Shown: positions 24,717 through 34,912, numbered from the stretch's first letter. The stretch is 64,000 nucleotides of DNA from Minwuiaceae bacterium (GCA_028278525.1 JANQEE010000013.1:1-64000); one strand, 5' to 3'. The notes: generated by a model from the letters alone, not told the origin. Translations and numbers: made by a program.

Positions 24717-26252
24717 ATGGGTAACGATCTCAACAAAAGTTTTACAGGATCCATTGCAATTTATGCTGCAATGTTCGTTAGCGTTTTTGGGGGATTCGTC
24801 ACTTCTGTTCTGCTCGTCAGGGGATTGAGCCTGGAGGACTACGGCGGCTACAAACTCGTCACGTCTTTGATCACCATCATGATGTTCTTGACTTCATTAG
24901 GTCTTGAGGCATCTATGTTGCGTTATGGAGCGGAAATACACGCCCAACGCAATCTCTCCCAACTTTCCAGGCTAAGCATCCTGTTGACCGCTGCGCGTGC
25001 GTGCACGGTTGTTCTTGCCTTGGCAGCGATTTCGCTGTTCTACGTCAGCATTGCAAGGACATTCAATTTTCCGAGTATCATATCAGACAACTGGGTCTTG
25101 ATCTGCCTTGTCATAGTTGTTTCTTGTGTCAATCCATTGTGGGGAACGGCGCTTCACAACATTCGAATGGACCAGGTGCAGGAGAGCATCACCCGCATTG
25201 TGATGCAGGTTTTGCGGGTTATTGGATTTGCCCTGGCCATTTTTCTGGGGTTTGGACTGAGCGGCGTGATCGCCGCATGGCTTGCGACACTTTTGGTTGC
25301 TTGGCTGCAATACTCGATGGCTAACTTTCGTTGGTGGTGGCGGGCAAGAGCGTCGTGGCCGCGCCAAGTTGATAGCCCAGTTCAAAACACCATCGTTCGT
25401 CGCCTGGTGCGCTTCTCTGCATTCGCATTCGCAGGAAACTCGCTGATGGTCCTTAAAGAAGCGAGCGTTGCGAATTTCGTCATCGCGCACCACCTTGGTG
25501 TCACCCATGTCGCACTCTACGGGCTAGCTAGTACACTTGTCATACTGCTTGCAAATCTAAGCCCCGCCTCTCTGTTGCGAGGTGTGCTCACCCCGCTTTT
25601 CACCAAACGGTATACAGAAAGGAAGGACAGCGGGGATCTTGTCTTTGCCTTCAACTTCACAACAAAATTAGTGCTTCTGGTGACAGTGCCGACGCTCATA
25701 ATTTTTGCAATCCTTGGAGATAAAGTAATCGAACTAGTATATGGTCCAGATTACCTTTCAGCCTATTTAACCCTGGTCATCCTCTGTATCGCTCACATTG
25801 TTTGGGCGTTGCAGTACCCATACTCGCCGATCATATACGCCTTGGAGAAAAGCGAACTGGTTCTGTTCTCCAGCGTTGCTTACGCGATGCCTTTGGTCAC
25901 AAGCCTTGTCTTGGTACCACAGACGGGCATTGTCGGAGCCGCCATCGGATCAGCGACTGGCGCCGTTTTGTTGTGGATTCTGAACTGGGCTGCGTTTCGT
26001 TGGTATGTGCGTGTCCCGCTGGGGTTTCCAGTCCGAACGGCATTCACGATCGCACTGCACCTTTTGCCGATAGCCGCTGCATTGCTACTTTTAAAACCAT
26101 ACGTCAATTCTCTCGCAGCCCTGATTGTGGCGGGCATTGTTTCGGTAGTGTGTTATGTTTGTTTAGGGTATTGGAATCACTCCTTCTTTTCGCCAAGAGA
26201 ACTGAATCTTATGCGACGTGCTGTCGGACGGCCGAGTGCCCAGCAGGCGTAA
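24717..26252 (+). CDS. wzx: polysaccharide flippase (Wzx-like, MOP superfamily)
   Basis: 511 residues with 12-14 predicted membrane helices. The N-terminal FVTSVLLVRGLSLEDYGGYKLV and the mid-protein TLVILLANLSPASLLRGVLTP match polysaccharide transport proteins of the Wzx/RfbX group. It would flip undecaprenyl-linked repeat units to the periplasm for Wzy. It follows wzy after a 220-bp gap. Codon usage is AT-richer than at the window's edges. Substrate specificity cannot be inferred. Confidence 0.88.
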   Translation: MGNDLNKSFTGSIAIYAAMFVSVFGGFVTSVLLVRGLSLEDYGGYKLVTSLITIMMFLTSLGLEASMLRYGAEIHAQRNLSQLSRLSILLTAARACTVVLALAAISLFYVSIARTFNFPSIISDNWVLICLVIVVSCVNPLWGTALHNIRMDQVQESITRIVMQVLRVIGFALAIFLGFGLSGVIAAWLATLLVAWLQYSMANFRWWWRARASWPRQVDSPVQNTIVRRLVRFSAFAFAGNSLMVLKEASVANFVIAHHLGVTHVALYGLASTLVILLANLSPASLLRGVLTPLFTKRYTERKDSGDLVFAFNFTTKLVLLVTVPTLIIFAILGDKVIELVYGPDYLSAYLTLVILCIAHIVWALQYPYSPIIYALEKSELVLFSSVAYAMPLVTSLVLVPQTGIVGAAIGSATGAVLLWILNWAAFRWYVRVPLGFPVRTAFTIALHLLPIAAALLLLKPYVNSLAALIVAGIVSVVCYVCLGYWNHSFFSPRELNLMRRAVGRPSAQQA

Positions 26253-26518
26253 GGCCAGGGTCAAGCTCGCCGAACCCGGTCTTTTGGCGCGTCACGACCA
26301 TCAAAGGCGCATTTGTAAGTTGCCGACCCGTCACGACGACGACATAGACTTCGACAAACGGGGCCCGCGAGGTATCGAACGCTACATCCGTATGGTACTT
26401 GAAAACGAAACAATACATCTCAACCGTCCGATACCGGCAGTCGCCCCCGCTATCATCGACAACCTTCATCCATGAACTGCTTGCTACACATGAACTCGCT
26501 TCGCCTGACAGCAAGAAA

Positions 26519-27214
26519 ATGAATCAAACCAACGACGAGATCAGGCCCTGGTATCATGAGGGGATCGACCCGCACATACGCGAACAAATTCTTCGCGTAT
26601 GCGGCATGACACCGGAGCGCGACGATCACGACCTTGCAATCCTGGACCTGGGCTGCGGTGCCGGCAGGTATGCAAGAATGTTCAACGAACACATGTCCAC
26701 CGATGGAATAGTCATCGGCATCGACATCGATGCCATCGGGTTGCGGACCACGCGCGACAAAGGCGTCACCTGCATCCAGGTAGACCCGAATTGGAGCGCA
26801 CTGCCGTTCAACAGTAACTCGTTCGATATCGTGTTCTCGAGCAACGTAATCGAACACATACCGCGACCGCTTTATCTGTCTCTCTTGAACGAGGTGGAAA
26901 GGGTTCTGAAGCCCGGCGGGATATTTGCGGTCGGCGCGCCGAACTATCCGGTTAAAAGGCTGTATGACATTGGCCGGGCAATCAGGAAACGGAAACTCTG
27001 GCGCTACTACCTTTTTGACGACCCAACCCACTGCCATAAAGTTTCCGTTTTGAAGGTCGAATCCGACCTAAAACAGCTTTTTCAGGATGTGCGGTTGGAG
27101 CCAAGCCCATTGCCGTTTGAGAGACGCATGCCGATTCTACGCCGAAACGACCTCCGTTACAGATTGCGATTGTTGGGCAACAAATATTTTGGAAGATGCG
27201 TTAAGGCCCAATAA
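26519..27214 (+). CDS. class I SAM-dependent methyltransferase
   Basis: 231 residues from the ATG at 26519; a longer in-frame version gives an unlikely N-terminus. The SAM-binding motif ILDLGCGAGRYA (41-52), an acidic end of strand 2 (IGIDID) and SSNVIEHIPRPLYL form a Methyltransf_11 domain, with a basic C-terminal tail. It probably methylates a sugar or its phosphate carrier in the polymer, or caps chains; the target is unknown. No strong ribosome site is visible. It lies 266 bp after wzx. Confidence 0.85.
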   Translation: MNQTNDEIRPWYHEGIDPHIREQILRVCGMTPERDDHDLAILDLGCGAGRYARMFNEHMSTDGIVIGIDIDAIGLRTTRDKGVTCIQVDPNWSALPFNSNSFDIVFSSNVIEHIPRPLYLSLLNEVERVLKPGGIFAVGAPNYPVKRLYDIGRAIRKRKLWRYYLFDDPTHCHKVSVLKVESDLKQLFQDVRLEPSPLPFERRMPILRRNDLRYRLRLLGNKYFGRCVKAQ

Positions 27215-27349
27215 GTTACTGCCCTTAATCCCATCATTGGTGGCCGGCTCGATGCGATTTGGTATGAGCTTGTCTTTCCATTCAGCATTCCGACATTGTT
27301 GGGGACTGAATCATCGAGGCCGCACCGATCTAACAAATGCGAGCGCCAC

Positions 27350-29188
27350 ATGTGTGGAATCATAGCGTCCGCCGGTCTTGTTTACTCACCGCGGAATAGA
27401 GACCGGGCGATGTCGAAGCTGGCGCATCGCGGGCCGGACGATGATGCAACTTGGGCATGTGACCGTGACCATCTCTGGCTGGGGCACAGACGGCTTGCCA
27501 TCGTAGACCTCTCTTCCGCAGGCCGACAGCCGATGAGAAACGAGTCGGGAACGATCCACTTGGTATGCAACGGGGAAATCTACAACCACACTAATCTTCG
27601 GGCGGCACTGAAAGCGAAAGGGCACAAATTCGTATCCGAGAGTGACAACGAAGTCATTTTGCATGGCTACGAAGAATGGGGACACCAGGTGGTCGATCGC
27701 TTGGAGGGTATGTACGCCTTTGTGATTTGGGATACGTTGAACAAGACTTTGTTCGCAGCCCGTGATCGAGTGGGCATCAAACCACTGGTCTATTGCGAGA
27801 TTGATGGCGGACTCGCTATTGCCTCAGAAGCAGAAGCGCTGCTGACTTTGCTTGACGGTAAAATTTCGCGGACACTAAGCCCGACGTCGCTGGCCTATTT
27901 CCTGACACTTGGCTACGTACCCGCACCACATTGCATTTGGCAGGGTGTTAGTAAGCTAAAGCCTGGACATCACCTTACCTGGCGCCCCGGCGACCGGCCG
28001 ATCGTCAAACGCTATTGGCAACCACCGACAACGATCGACGAGGGCATAAGAGACCCAGGAAAAGCTTGGCCGGATATCTTCGAACGCGCAGTCAGCGACC
28101 ACCTTCTCTCGGATGTTCCGGTCGGTCTTTTTCTGTCGGCCGGCCTCGATTCGACGAGTGTCGCAGTTGCCTTATCTAATCAGGGACAAACCGTCGGAGC
28201 GCTGACGGTCAGCTATCCGAACCGGCATGATGACGAGAGTGGAGTTGCTGCCGATACAGCCCGCCAACTGCATTTCCGACACCGAATAATCCCCATCGAC
28301 GAGCCAGAAATCACCAGTCTTATGCGTCGTACGGCGGCTGCGTTTGATGAACCGCAGGGCTACAGTGCACTTCTCTCAATGTATCAGTTGAGTGAAAGCA
28401 CGGCGGGCCAATTCAAGGTCGTCCTTGCTGGCGATGGCGGCGATGAGGTTTTCGGCGGCTACAATTGGTATGGCAATTTGAGGAGCCCGTCCCTTCCATC
28501 GATCGGCTCCGCACGGAGACTATTGAGGCCTGCTCTGCGCCGAAATTCACAAGCCTCCCTGCATCGCATCGCAATGAAAATGTTCGCCTGCACATCGTCT
28601 TTGCATCGCCATGCCTGGCGCCTTTTTCCACGATTTCTTCCCGAGGAAGCGGAAGCACTGCTAGCGCCGCTTGGCTTGACATTCGGTGACGAAGAAATGT
28701 TGGCACCGCTTCGCCAACACTTTGTCCCGAGCCTGCCGCTGAAACGTGCTCTCCAACGGGTCGACCTTATGACTTTTTGCACTGATTCAATTCTTGCAAA
28801 AGTTGACCGGGCAAGTATGGCTCACGGTTTGGAGGTACGCGTGCCGTTTCTCGATCGTCGGATCGTGGAGTGGGGCTTGTCGACACCTGCGAACAATGCA
28901 GAAAATCATGTGAGTAAGCAGATACTTCGCAAGTACATTAGCGGCAAGGTACCGCAGTCCGTATTGGATACTAAAAAACAGGGTTTTAGCCTGCGCGCAC
29001 TGGATCGATTCGACTGGGACGGCGCGGTGCAAAAAATCGACGCAAGCCCCCTTGTGCGCGACGGCCTGCTCGCACCGGGCTGGAAGAATTCCACGGCACC
29101 GGGCATGCCGTGGCGGAACGCCAGAATCTGGACGCTTTTCTCCTTAACCTGCTGGGCTGAGACGCATCTCGGTGGAAGTCGCCCCTAG
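27350..29188 (+). CDS. asnB: glutamine-hydrolysing asparagine synthetase-like amidotransferase
   Basis: 612 residues when started at ATG 27350, which puts the catalytic Cys2 (MCGIIASAG) at the processed N-terminus; an 18-residue extension is not expected. The glutaminase domain shows AHRGPDDD and CNGEIYNH. The synthetase domain shows the ATP-pyrophosphatase loop FLSAGLDSTS (263-268) and AGDGGDEVFGGY. In glycan loci such proteins are thought to amidate uronic acids or other carboxyl groups rather than make free asparagine. Here it sits between Wzx and methyltransferases, supporting that view. Its length and key residues look intact. Confidence 0.9.
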   Translation: MCGIIASAGLVYSPRNRDRAMSKLAHRGPDDDATWACDRDHLWLGHRRLAIVDLSSAGRQPMRNESGTIHLVCNGEIYNHTNLRAALKAKGHKFVSESDNEVILHGYEEWGHQVVDRLEGMYAFVIWDTLNKTLFAARDRVGIKPLVYCEIDGGLAIASEAEALLTLLDGKISRTLSPTSLAYFLTLGYVPAPHCIWQGVSKLKPGHHLTWRPGDRPIVKRYWQPPTTIDEGIRDPGKAWPDIFERAVSDHLLSDVPVGLFLSAGLDSTSVAVALSNQGQTVGALTVSYPNRHDDESGVAADTARQLHFRHRIIPIDEPEITSLMRRTAAAFDEPQGYSALLSMYQLSESTAGQFKVVLAGDGGDEVFGGYNWYGNLRSPSLPSIGSARRLLRPALRRNSQASLHRIAMKMFACTSSLHRHAWRLFPRFLPEEAEALLAPLGLTFGDEEMLAPLRQHFVPSLPLKRALQRVDLMTFCTDSILAKVDRASMAHGLEVRVPFLDRRIVEWGLSTPANNAENHVSKQILRKYISGKVPQSVLDTKKQGFSLRALDRFDWDGAVQKIDASPLVRDGLLAPGWKNSTAPGMPWRNARIWTLFSLTCWAETHLGGSRP

Positions 29189-29311
29189 CTATCTGCACCG
29201 AGCACCACCAGCGGCTAAGATGGTCTCGAAAAACGCCAACGGGCTGCATAAGGGCAAAATTTAAAGCCTGCGATAGGCCAAAAGCCGTTTCAAGATCGGT
29301 GCTCAGGGATT

Positions 29312-29525
29312 TGTTATCGTGCATTCACGCCTGTGGTCGCGATCATCCATCCAAAACAGTCCGATGTCCTTCTTCAGCGACTATATCCAGTCGGTATCGA
29401 CACTGTGAACTTTCATCACGATCTTCGGGACCTTCGCCGCCAGAACGTAAGAAAGCCAACCGGGTCATCTAGATGGCCTGAACGGTGTCGACTAGATCTC
29501 ATTCAGACAATGCCTCAGAAAAACC
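29312..29525 (-). pseudogene. decayed partial copy of the neighbouring methyltransferase gene
   Basis: 29312-29475 matches 29758-29923, an internal part of the methyltransferase gene at 29624-30382 (about its residues 154-208), with few differences and a 1-2 bp indel. A second short match follows: 29490-29525 resembles 30507-30542, the DNA upstream of that gene, with roughly 30 of 36 positions equal. So a second copy once existed in the same orientation and has lost most of its body. It cannot encode a working protein. It probably arose by local duplication followed by deletion. Confidence 0.7.
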
Positions 29526-29623
29526 AACTCGCCCAGAATTTCGGCCCAAGAGACATTGGCGAAGGAGTTACTCTCGATCTTGCAACAAGAACGATAGTCA
29601 TGTTCTGGGCCGCGCCCATTTGG

Positions 29624-30382
29624 TTATCCAACCTCCGCCCGTTCACCTACCGGGCCGACTTGGAGAGCCGATACCGATGTCGCACTCGCTCTCAAATCGT
29701 ACCCTCTGACCAAATCGTCAATATGCCACCCGCCTTCCTCGAGGTGGCTTCGGAGACTTGTTGTCGTGTACTCACGCCTGTGGTCGTGGTCATCCATCCA
29801 AAACAGTCCGATGTCCTTCTTCACCAACTTCATCCAGTCAGTATCGACACTCGGAACTTTCACAACGATCTTCGGGACCTTCGCCGCCAGAACCTTAAGA
29901 AAGCCAACCGGGTCATCTAGATGCTCCAATACATGAGATAAAACGGCCACATCGAATTTGCCTTCGGGAAGTTCCGTTGTAACGTCCATAACCTCATAGA
30001 ATACATTCGGCTTGACGTTGTTCTTACGCGCCAAAGACACCCTCTCCGGCAGTATGTCGACGCAAGTCACACTCTCAGCTTTTTCCGCAAGCCACATGGG
30101 ATATTGACTGGCTCCGCATCCGATATCCAATACTCGATCGCCGTTGCTGATGGCATCATAGAGATATCGATTGTGCTCCTGCCAAAGGTAGTGCTTGGGA
30201 TGACGACCTTCGTAATGTTGAACACAGGCAAGGTTGATGTACCTGTCAATCATCGTCCGAGCAGCGAAGAGAGCCTCCAAGAACCCATCCGCAGATAGCC
30301 ACTTTTTCGTAACGAGCCAAAAATTGAGGCGTAACGTCACGTGCAACGCCAGCCGCAATATCAGTTTTAGAAGCCCTTGCAT
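29624..30382 (-). CDS. class I SAM-dependent methyltransferase
   Basis: 252 residues. The N-terminal about 30 residues are hydrophobic and basic, perhaps membrane-associating. The SAM site is DRVLDIGCGASQYP (82-95), and VLSHVLEHLDDP closes the core. The C-terminal half (KVPSVDTDWMKLVKKDIG, then REYTT) resembles the product of 32982-33782 (IRVPLFERDW, then ETEYT), so the two are distant paralogues. It lies 162 bp downstream of the FkbM-type gene in the same direction. A truncated copy of it lies just beyond its 3' end. The target is presumably a sugar of the polymer. Confidence 0.85.
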   Translation of the reverse strand: MQGLLKLILRLALHVTLRLNFWLVTKKWLSADGFLEALFAARTMIDRYINLACVQHYEGRHPKHYLWQEHNRYLYDAISNGDRVLDIGCGASQYPMWLAEKAESVTCVDILPERVSLARKNNVKPNVFYEVMDVTTELPEGKFDVAVLSHVLEHLDDPVGFLKVLAAKVPKIVVKVPSVDTDWMKLVKKDIGLFWMDDHDHRREYTTTSLRSHLEEGGWHIDDLVRGYDLRASATSVSALQVGPVGERAEVG

Positions 30383-30543
30383 ATGCGTCCTCCAACGATC
30401 AGCCCAAAGGTCATCTGACTACCCGGGATCACTCTTAGGATCCAACTGTCGCAAGTAGGTCTTCGTTCCAGTACGACAAACTGAGACCGGTTCGCCGTGC
30501 CTTGCCGACCAGATCTCGCTCAGACAATGCTCCAGAAAGACCG

Positions 30544-31194
30544 CTAGACCCAATCTAAATGTATATTCTCAATTCCTCGCCTCTGAATTTCGCGCTTTAT
30601 CTCTCCCATGGGCTCACGCAAGCTCGGTATCTTTCGCTCGTGTGTCTCCACAAACATTGTGTCAACGATCTTGTAGGCCTCCTCTTTTAAGAACCTTTGA
30701 AGCAGACCGACCTCCGCACCCTCGATATCCATTTTTATCAAACGGACGCGGGACTGAAGTCCGCGCAGATATTCGCAGAAATCGACCACGTCTACATTAA
30801 GAGACTTTGACGAGTCGACGTTTTCTTTTTGAGCGATAACCGAACCTCCCTGCGACCACTTCACCTGATCCTCTTCGGCATTCTGATGAAGGTAGAGTTC
30901 GATTTGACCACTGCGGTTCGAGACGGCTTTGTTGATCAGCTCCACATTCGGATAGCGACCCAGATTTTTCTTGAGCACTGAAAAGGCGAATGGATTCGGT
31001 TCGAAAGCGAACACCCGGGCGCCACTCCACGCCATCACCGCCGTAAACATACCGACGTTGGCACCGCAATCGATTGCGATATCTCCTTTTCGGAGATCCT
31101 TAAAAGCCCTTATGTAGTCGGGAGGCGTTGCTTTGGGAAACAAACGGCCGCGCATGTACCTAATCCGCCAACGTAGCATTTCCAGCGTCATCAT
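30544..31194 (-). CDS. FkbM-family methyltransferase
   Basis: 216 residues. DIAIDCGANVGMFTAVMA (39-56), FAFEPNPFAF, LINKAVSN and LIKMDIEGAE are the FkbM pattern. These enzymes O-methylate sugars and other small glycans or polyketides. The gene is short but keeps all core motifs; the usual extra C-terminal segment ends at IHLDWV. It probably forms a two-gene unit with the methyltransferase at 29624-30382. Confidence 0.9.
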   Translation of the reverse strand: MMTLEMLRWRIRYMRGRLFPKATPPDYIRAFKDLRKGDIAIDCGANVGMFTAVMAWSGARVFAFEPNPFAFSVLKKNLGRYPNVELINKAVSNRSGQIELYLHQNAEEDQVKWSQGGSVIAQKENVDSSKSLNVDVVDFCEYLRGLQSRVRLIKMDIEGAEVGLLQRFLKEEAYKIVDTMFVETHERKIPSLREPMGEIKREIQRRGIENIHLDWV

Positions 31195-31522
31195 CTTATT
31201 GCACCAGGAATCAGGCTCCCGCCGGAACGCTCCCGCACGACCATTGATTGTCAGAAGCAGCCGAATAAACCGTCATTGAACTACACAGCCTGAACTCTAA
31301 CAGACAACCAATCCGCTACGTCAGTTATGGCAGTGGAATCAGCAAACTAGCACCCACAGATACGAAATTGTCTTGTCCCGACGAGATCGCTGGACTACAC
31401 CTTCGCAAGGAAATTGTGGACGAGAAAGCGACAATCGGCGGGCAGTTCGGACCGTTGTGGTAATGTGAACGGAAGCCGAAACTACTTTCTTCCTCTACCC
31501 ATGGCAAGCTGGTCTTGAGCAT
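31195..31522. promoter_or_regulatory. divergent intergenic region
   Basis: 328 bp between the FkbM-type gene (minus) and a GT4 gene (plus). It must hold both promoters. I see no coding sequence, no strong hairpin and no recognisable -35/-10 pair. Confidence 0.35.
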
Positions 31523-32692
31523 ATGAGAATATTGGTCGTGGGCGCTTTCGAAGCCGGATCGACGTATGCTCACGCTATCAATACCGTCAAAATGGCAGTC
31601 GGATTTGCTCGCCTCGGACACAAGGTGACGATTGCCTGTCGACGCCCCCGAGCCGGGCCGCTTACTACGGAAACGACACAACGAGTCTACGGATTCGATG
31701 AAAACATCCGTTGGCTGCAACTGCCGAACATTTCCGGGTTGGGCTGGTGTTTCGCCGCGCTGCTGCTCCCGTCTATCGTCAAGCTCCGGCCCGATCTGGT
31801 TTTCGCGCGCAACTACGCCGTACCCGCCTTAACATCAACGTTGGGAATTCCAACTGTGGTCGAGAGTCACGCGCATCCGGATACTTGGACACCGACGTTC
31901 CGCGCCGTTGTCGCCGTCACGAAATTCCCGGCATTCCGCCTGTGGGTCACAATCGGCAGTACTCTGGCCAGCTATTATCGCAAGCGTGGTGTTCCAGCGG
32001 GAAAGCTAGTCGTTCTGGCAACAGGTGCCGATTTACAACGGTTCGAGCGGCCTAGCCAACTCCCGCCAAGTCCCTATCCGCCCAGCGCTCCAGTGGCCGC
32101 CTACGTGGGCCACCTGTACGACTATAAGGGCATACCGGATATCCTGAGTGCTGCAGCATTGTTGCCCGATATCCAATTCCATTTGGTCGGAGGCCGTGCG
32201 GACGACATCGCGAGACAGGAGAAACGTACGCGAGACGAGAAACTGGAGAACGTCACGTTTCATGGCGCCAAACAGCAACGCGAGTTGCCGGCGTTCTTAT
32301 GGCATGCAGACGTCCTACTTTTGCCGCCGTCGGCGCGGCATCCAAGTGCAGAATGGACAAGCCCGGTGAAGCTGGGGGAGTATCTGGCCTCGGGAAAGCC
32401 TACCGTAGCGACGGCCATTCCCGCTTTGCGACATTGGCTCACAGAAGACGAGGTCGAGTTCTGCGAGGCAGACAACCCTAGTGCGCTCGCAGCCGCAATC
32501 GAACGCGTTGTAACCGACAGAAAACGCGCCATGAGTATTTCAGACGGCGCGCTTCAGAAAGCGTCTGACTGGTCGTACGACAAACGCGCGGAAAGGATTC
32601 TTACTGCCGCTCTAAGGCTGGACAGTGTAAGTCACCACGGACAAGGCGGCCACGAGGACACGTCGTCGGCAGACGAGTGCGTTTCCGGTTAG
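31523..32692 (+). CDS. family 4 glycosyltransferase
   Basis: 389 residues. The N-terminal MRILVVGAFEAGSTYAHAIN and ALGFARLGHKVTI-like segment begin a GT-B fold. The C-terminal domain has AAYVGHLYDYKGIPDIL, FHLVGG and SPVKLGEYLASGKPTVAT, where the donor-site glutamate is in KLGEYL. It adds a sugar from a nucleotide donor in the cytoplasm. The final about 20 residues are low-complexity and probably unstructured. It is a single gene flanked by divergent and co-directional spacers. Confidence 0.88.
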   Translation: MRILVVGAFEAGSTYAHAINTVKMAVGFARLGHKVTIACRRPRAGPLTTETTQRVYGFDENIRWLQLPNISGLGWCFAALLLPSIVKLRPDLVFARNYAVPALTSTLGIPTVVESHAHPDTWTPTFRAVVAVTKFPAFRLWVTIGSTLASYYRKRGVPAGKLVVLATGADLQRFERPSQLPPSPYPPSAPVAAYVGHLYDYKGIPDILSAAALLPDIQFHLVGGRADDIARQEKRTRDEKLENVTFHGAKQQRELPAFLWHADVLLLPPSARHPSAEWTSPVKLGEYLASGKPTVATAIPALRHWLTEDEVEFCEADNPSALAAAIERVVTDRKRAMSISDGALQKASDWSYDKRAERILTAALRLDSVSHHGQGGHEDTSSADECVSG

Positions 32693-32981
32693 AGGATGTT
32701 CGACTGCCACAAAACCTGCGGACTGACTGCCATGCGTCTTCTCTGACATCGCGAAGCGACCGGGCATGCAGGAACCTGTTCCCGCCTTTACTCATAAAGG
32801 CGCCTGTTCGACCGTACCGCTAGCGACCGGTGACGTATAGTGCCGTCGGATATCCTTATAGCCCTCAAGGTCTGTTCCGCGCTGAGTTCGGAGTTGAAGA
32901 GACAAATGGCGATGACCGGAGAAATCGTTCTTTGACATGCATTGTCGTGCCGAGCAATTTGATGCGAATAGAGGAATCAAA

Positions 32982-33782
32982 ATGAAGAGCCTCATAAAGC
33001 GAAGCGTCAAATGGCTTGCGGAAAGGGTCGCGATTACCCCGTCGGAAGGCCTTATTCTTAGCCTAGTACGATGGAAACTACTCCGCCTATCGCCGGATGA
33101 GGCCCTGCGGTTCTTGTTCCGGTTGGACGATCGTCTCTACAAGATACAGGGTGGCAAGGCTGTGGAGTACGGTAACGGGGTTCATACCAAGCACCGCCAC
33201 ATGAGTTACCACGATTTCTTCAGCAAACGAGTTCGCAGTGGAGAACGGGTGCTCGACATCGGATGCGGAATTGGCGCGTTGGCGTTCGACGTCGCGGAAC
33301 ACAGCAACGCGTCGATAACCGGGATCGATATGAGCGCCGAGAACATCGCCGTCGCGCAGGAGCGTTTCAAGCATCGGCGTATTCAATACGTTGTGGGCGA
33401 CGCGCTGAAGGATCTTCCAAACGAATCGTTCGATGTTGTGATGTTATCAAACGTACTGGAGCATTTGCCCGAGCGGGCCGCGTTTCTCCGCCGTGTTCAA
33501 ACCACGAACTCGCCGACACGGATCCTTATCCGGGTTCCGCTGTTTGAACGGGACTGGCGCGTTCCTCTAAAACAGGAGCTTGGCGTGGAGTGGCGTTTGG
33601 ACAAGACCCACGAGACCGAATACACGCTCGAAGATTACAAAGACGAAATTGAGCAAGCTGGATTGGAGTTGGTCGAGTTGCAAGTTCGATGGGGCGAAAT
33701 ATGGTCGGAGGTCAGAGCGATCGAGGCGTCGAATGTCGGTTTCGATGACGGCGGACAGCAACCGAAGCAGGTGTTGCCGTGA
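32982..33782 (+). CDS. class I SAM-dependent methyltransferase
   Basis: 266 residues from the ATG at 32982, with GAGGAA 6 nt upstream; an earlier ATG at 32937 has none. The SAM-binding motif is ERVLDIGCGIGALA (88-101), followed by GIDMS, VVGDALKDLP and MLSNVLEHLPERA. The C-terminal IRVPLFERDW and ETEYTLEDYKDEI link it to the 29624-30382 product, so they appear to be paralogues within this locus. The target is unknown but probably part of the surface glycan. Confidence 0.87.
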   Translation: MKSLIKRSVKWLAERVAITPSEGLILSLVRWKLLRLSPDEALRFLFRLDDRLYKIQGGKAVEYGNGVHTKHRHMSYHDFFSKRVRSGERVLDIGCGIGALAFDVAEHSNASITGIDMSAENIAVAQERFKHRRIQYVVGDALKDLPNESFDVVMLSNVLEHLPERAAFLRRVQTTNSPTRILIRVPLFERDWRVPLKQELGVEWRLDKTHETEYTLEDYKDEIEQAGLELVELQVRWGEIWSEVRAIEASNVGFDDGGQQPKQVLP

Positions 33783-33985
33783 ACACTGTGTAATCGGTTG
33801 TTAAAAGCTAACGTTCAGGATCGCAGAGGCTCTCCACCAACAGCACTGCGACACTCGGGAAGCCGGCACTATATGACTAGAACTAATTGCTAAGCCCTGA
33901 ACCTCTTTGACACAAATTAAATTCGACGTTGGCCGAGCCTCCAGGTAAGTTGGGCTAGATTATCGTCGATTCTCGGGCCTCTTCA

Positions 33986-34912
33986 GTGCGCCTTTCATCC
34001 ACGAACAATAAAATAAACGGAGACGTGCACCAGTCGCACCTGCGCCGTTTCGCCTACTATCTGAACTGCAAGGCCACTCATCCACCGACTCGAAAGTCGA
34101 AGGATTTAGTGGAATACAAGTTCCATCCAAAACACATCAACTATCCGACCGCTTTTACGCCGGCGATCGTGTCGCCAAGCCGTTGCCTTTCCAACCTTTT
34201 TTGGGAAAGCATCAACTGGGATCATTTCAGCGGAAAAGTCGACGGCTTCCGGGTCATCGATCTGGGCTGCGGATCTGGAGCGTACTCAAGCTATTTTTCC
34301 GAGCTCGTCCGGTATGAGCGCTACGTCGGCTACGATATTTCACCCAGAGATTCGTGGTCGGAGATATCCGAAAAGAACGCGAACGTGACATTCAGAGCTT
34401 GTGATTTGTCACGAGAGGCTCTCGACTTCGACTTCTCGCCGAATTTGTTTGTGTCACAGTCCGCCCTTGAGCATTTCGCGAACGATCTGTTTGTGCTGGG
34501 ACAAATAGCCGATCATTTAAAGAAATCTCGCACACCGGGCATCAATATTCATTTGCTGCCGTCTCCAGTTTGCCTGAATCTCTATGGATTACATGGCTTC
34601 CGCCAATATGGATATGGCGCAATCGAGCGCATTGTCGACTTGTTCCAGGGTTTCTCGCAATGCGTCCTCTTTCACCTGGGCGGCAAAGCTTGCAACGCGC
34701 TGCACCGGAGCTACGTCGCGGACCACAGATTCGGCCTCTTCAACCTGTCACAGGATTCAAGGGCGATCGATCTGAAGACGTATGAGAGAAAAATGAAGGA
34801 AGCCATACTAACCGACCAGTCCGATAGAGTGCCGAATATCAAAAACACAAACTTTCTGGCACTTTGTATCCTGTCGAACCTCGAAGACAGCAATCAATTG
34901 CTTCTTACTTGA
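33986..34912 (+). CDS. SAM-dependent methyltransferase
   Basis: 308 residues from a GTG start. The SAM site FRVIDLGCGSGAYSSYF is at about 88-104, then VGYDIS, FRACDLS and the post-core QSALEHFAND. N-terminal about 85 residues have no obvious relatives. It differs from the other methyltransferases in the window outside the core and likely has a different target. It is separated by 203 bp from the previous gene. Confidence 0.78.
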   Translation: MRLSSTNNKINGDVHQSHLRRFAYYLNCKATHPPTRKSKDLVEYKFHPKHINYPTAFTPAIVSPSRCLSNLFWESINWDHFSGKVDGFRVIDLGCGSGAYSSYFSELVRYERYVGYDISPRDSWSEISEKNANVTFRACDLSREALDFDFSPNLFVSQSALEHFANDLFVLGQIADHLKKSRTPGINIHLLPSPVCLNLYGLHGFRQYGYGAIERIVDLFQGFSQCVLFHLGGKACNALHRSYVADHRFGLFNLSQDSRAIDLKTYERKMKEAILTDQSDRVPNIKNTNFLALCILSNLEDSNQLLLT

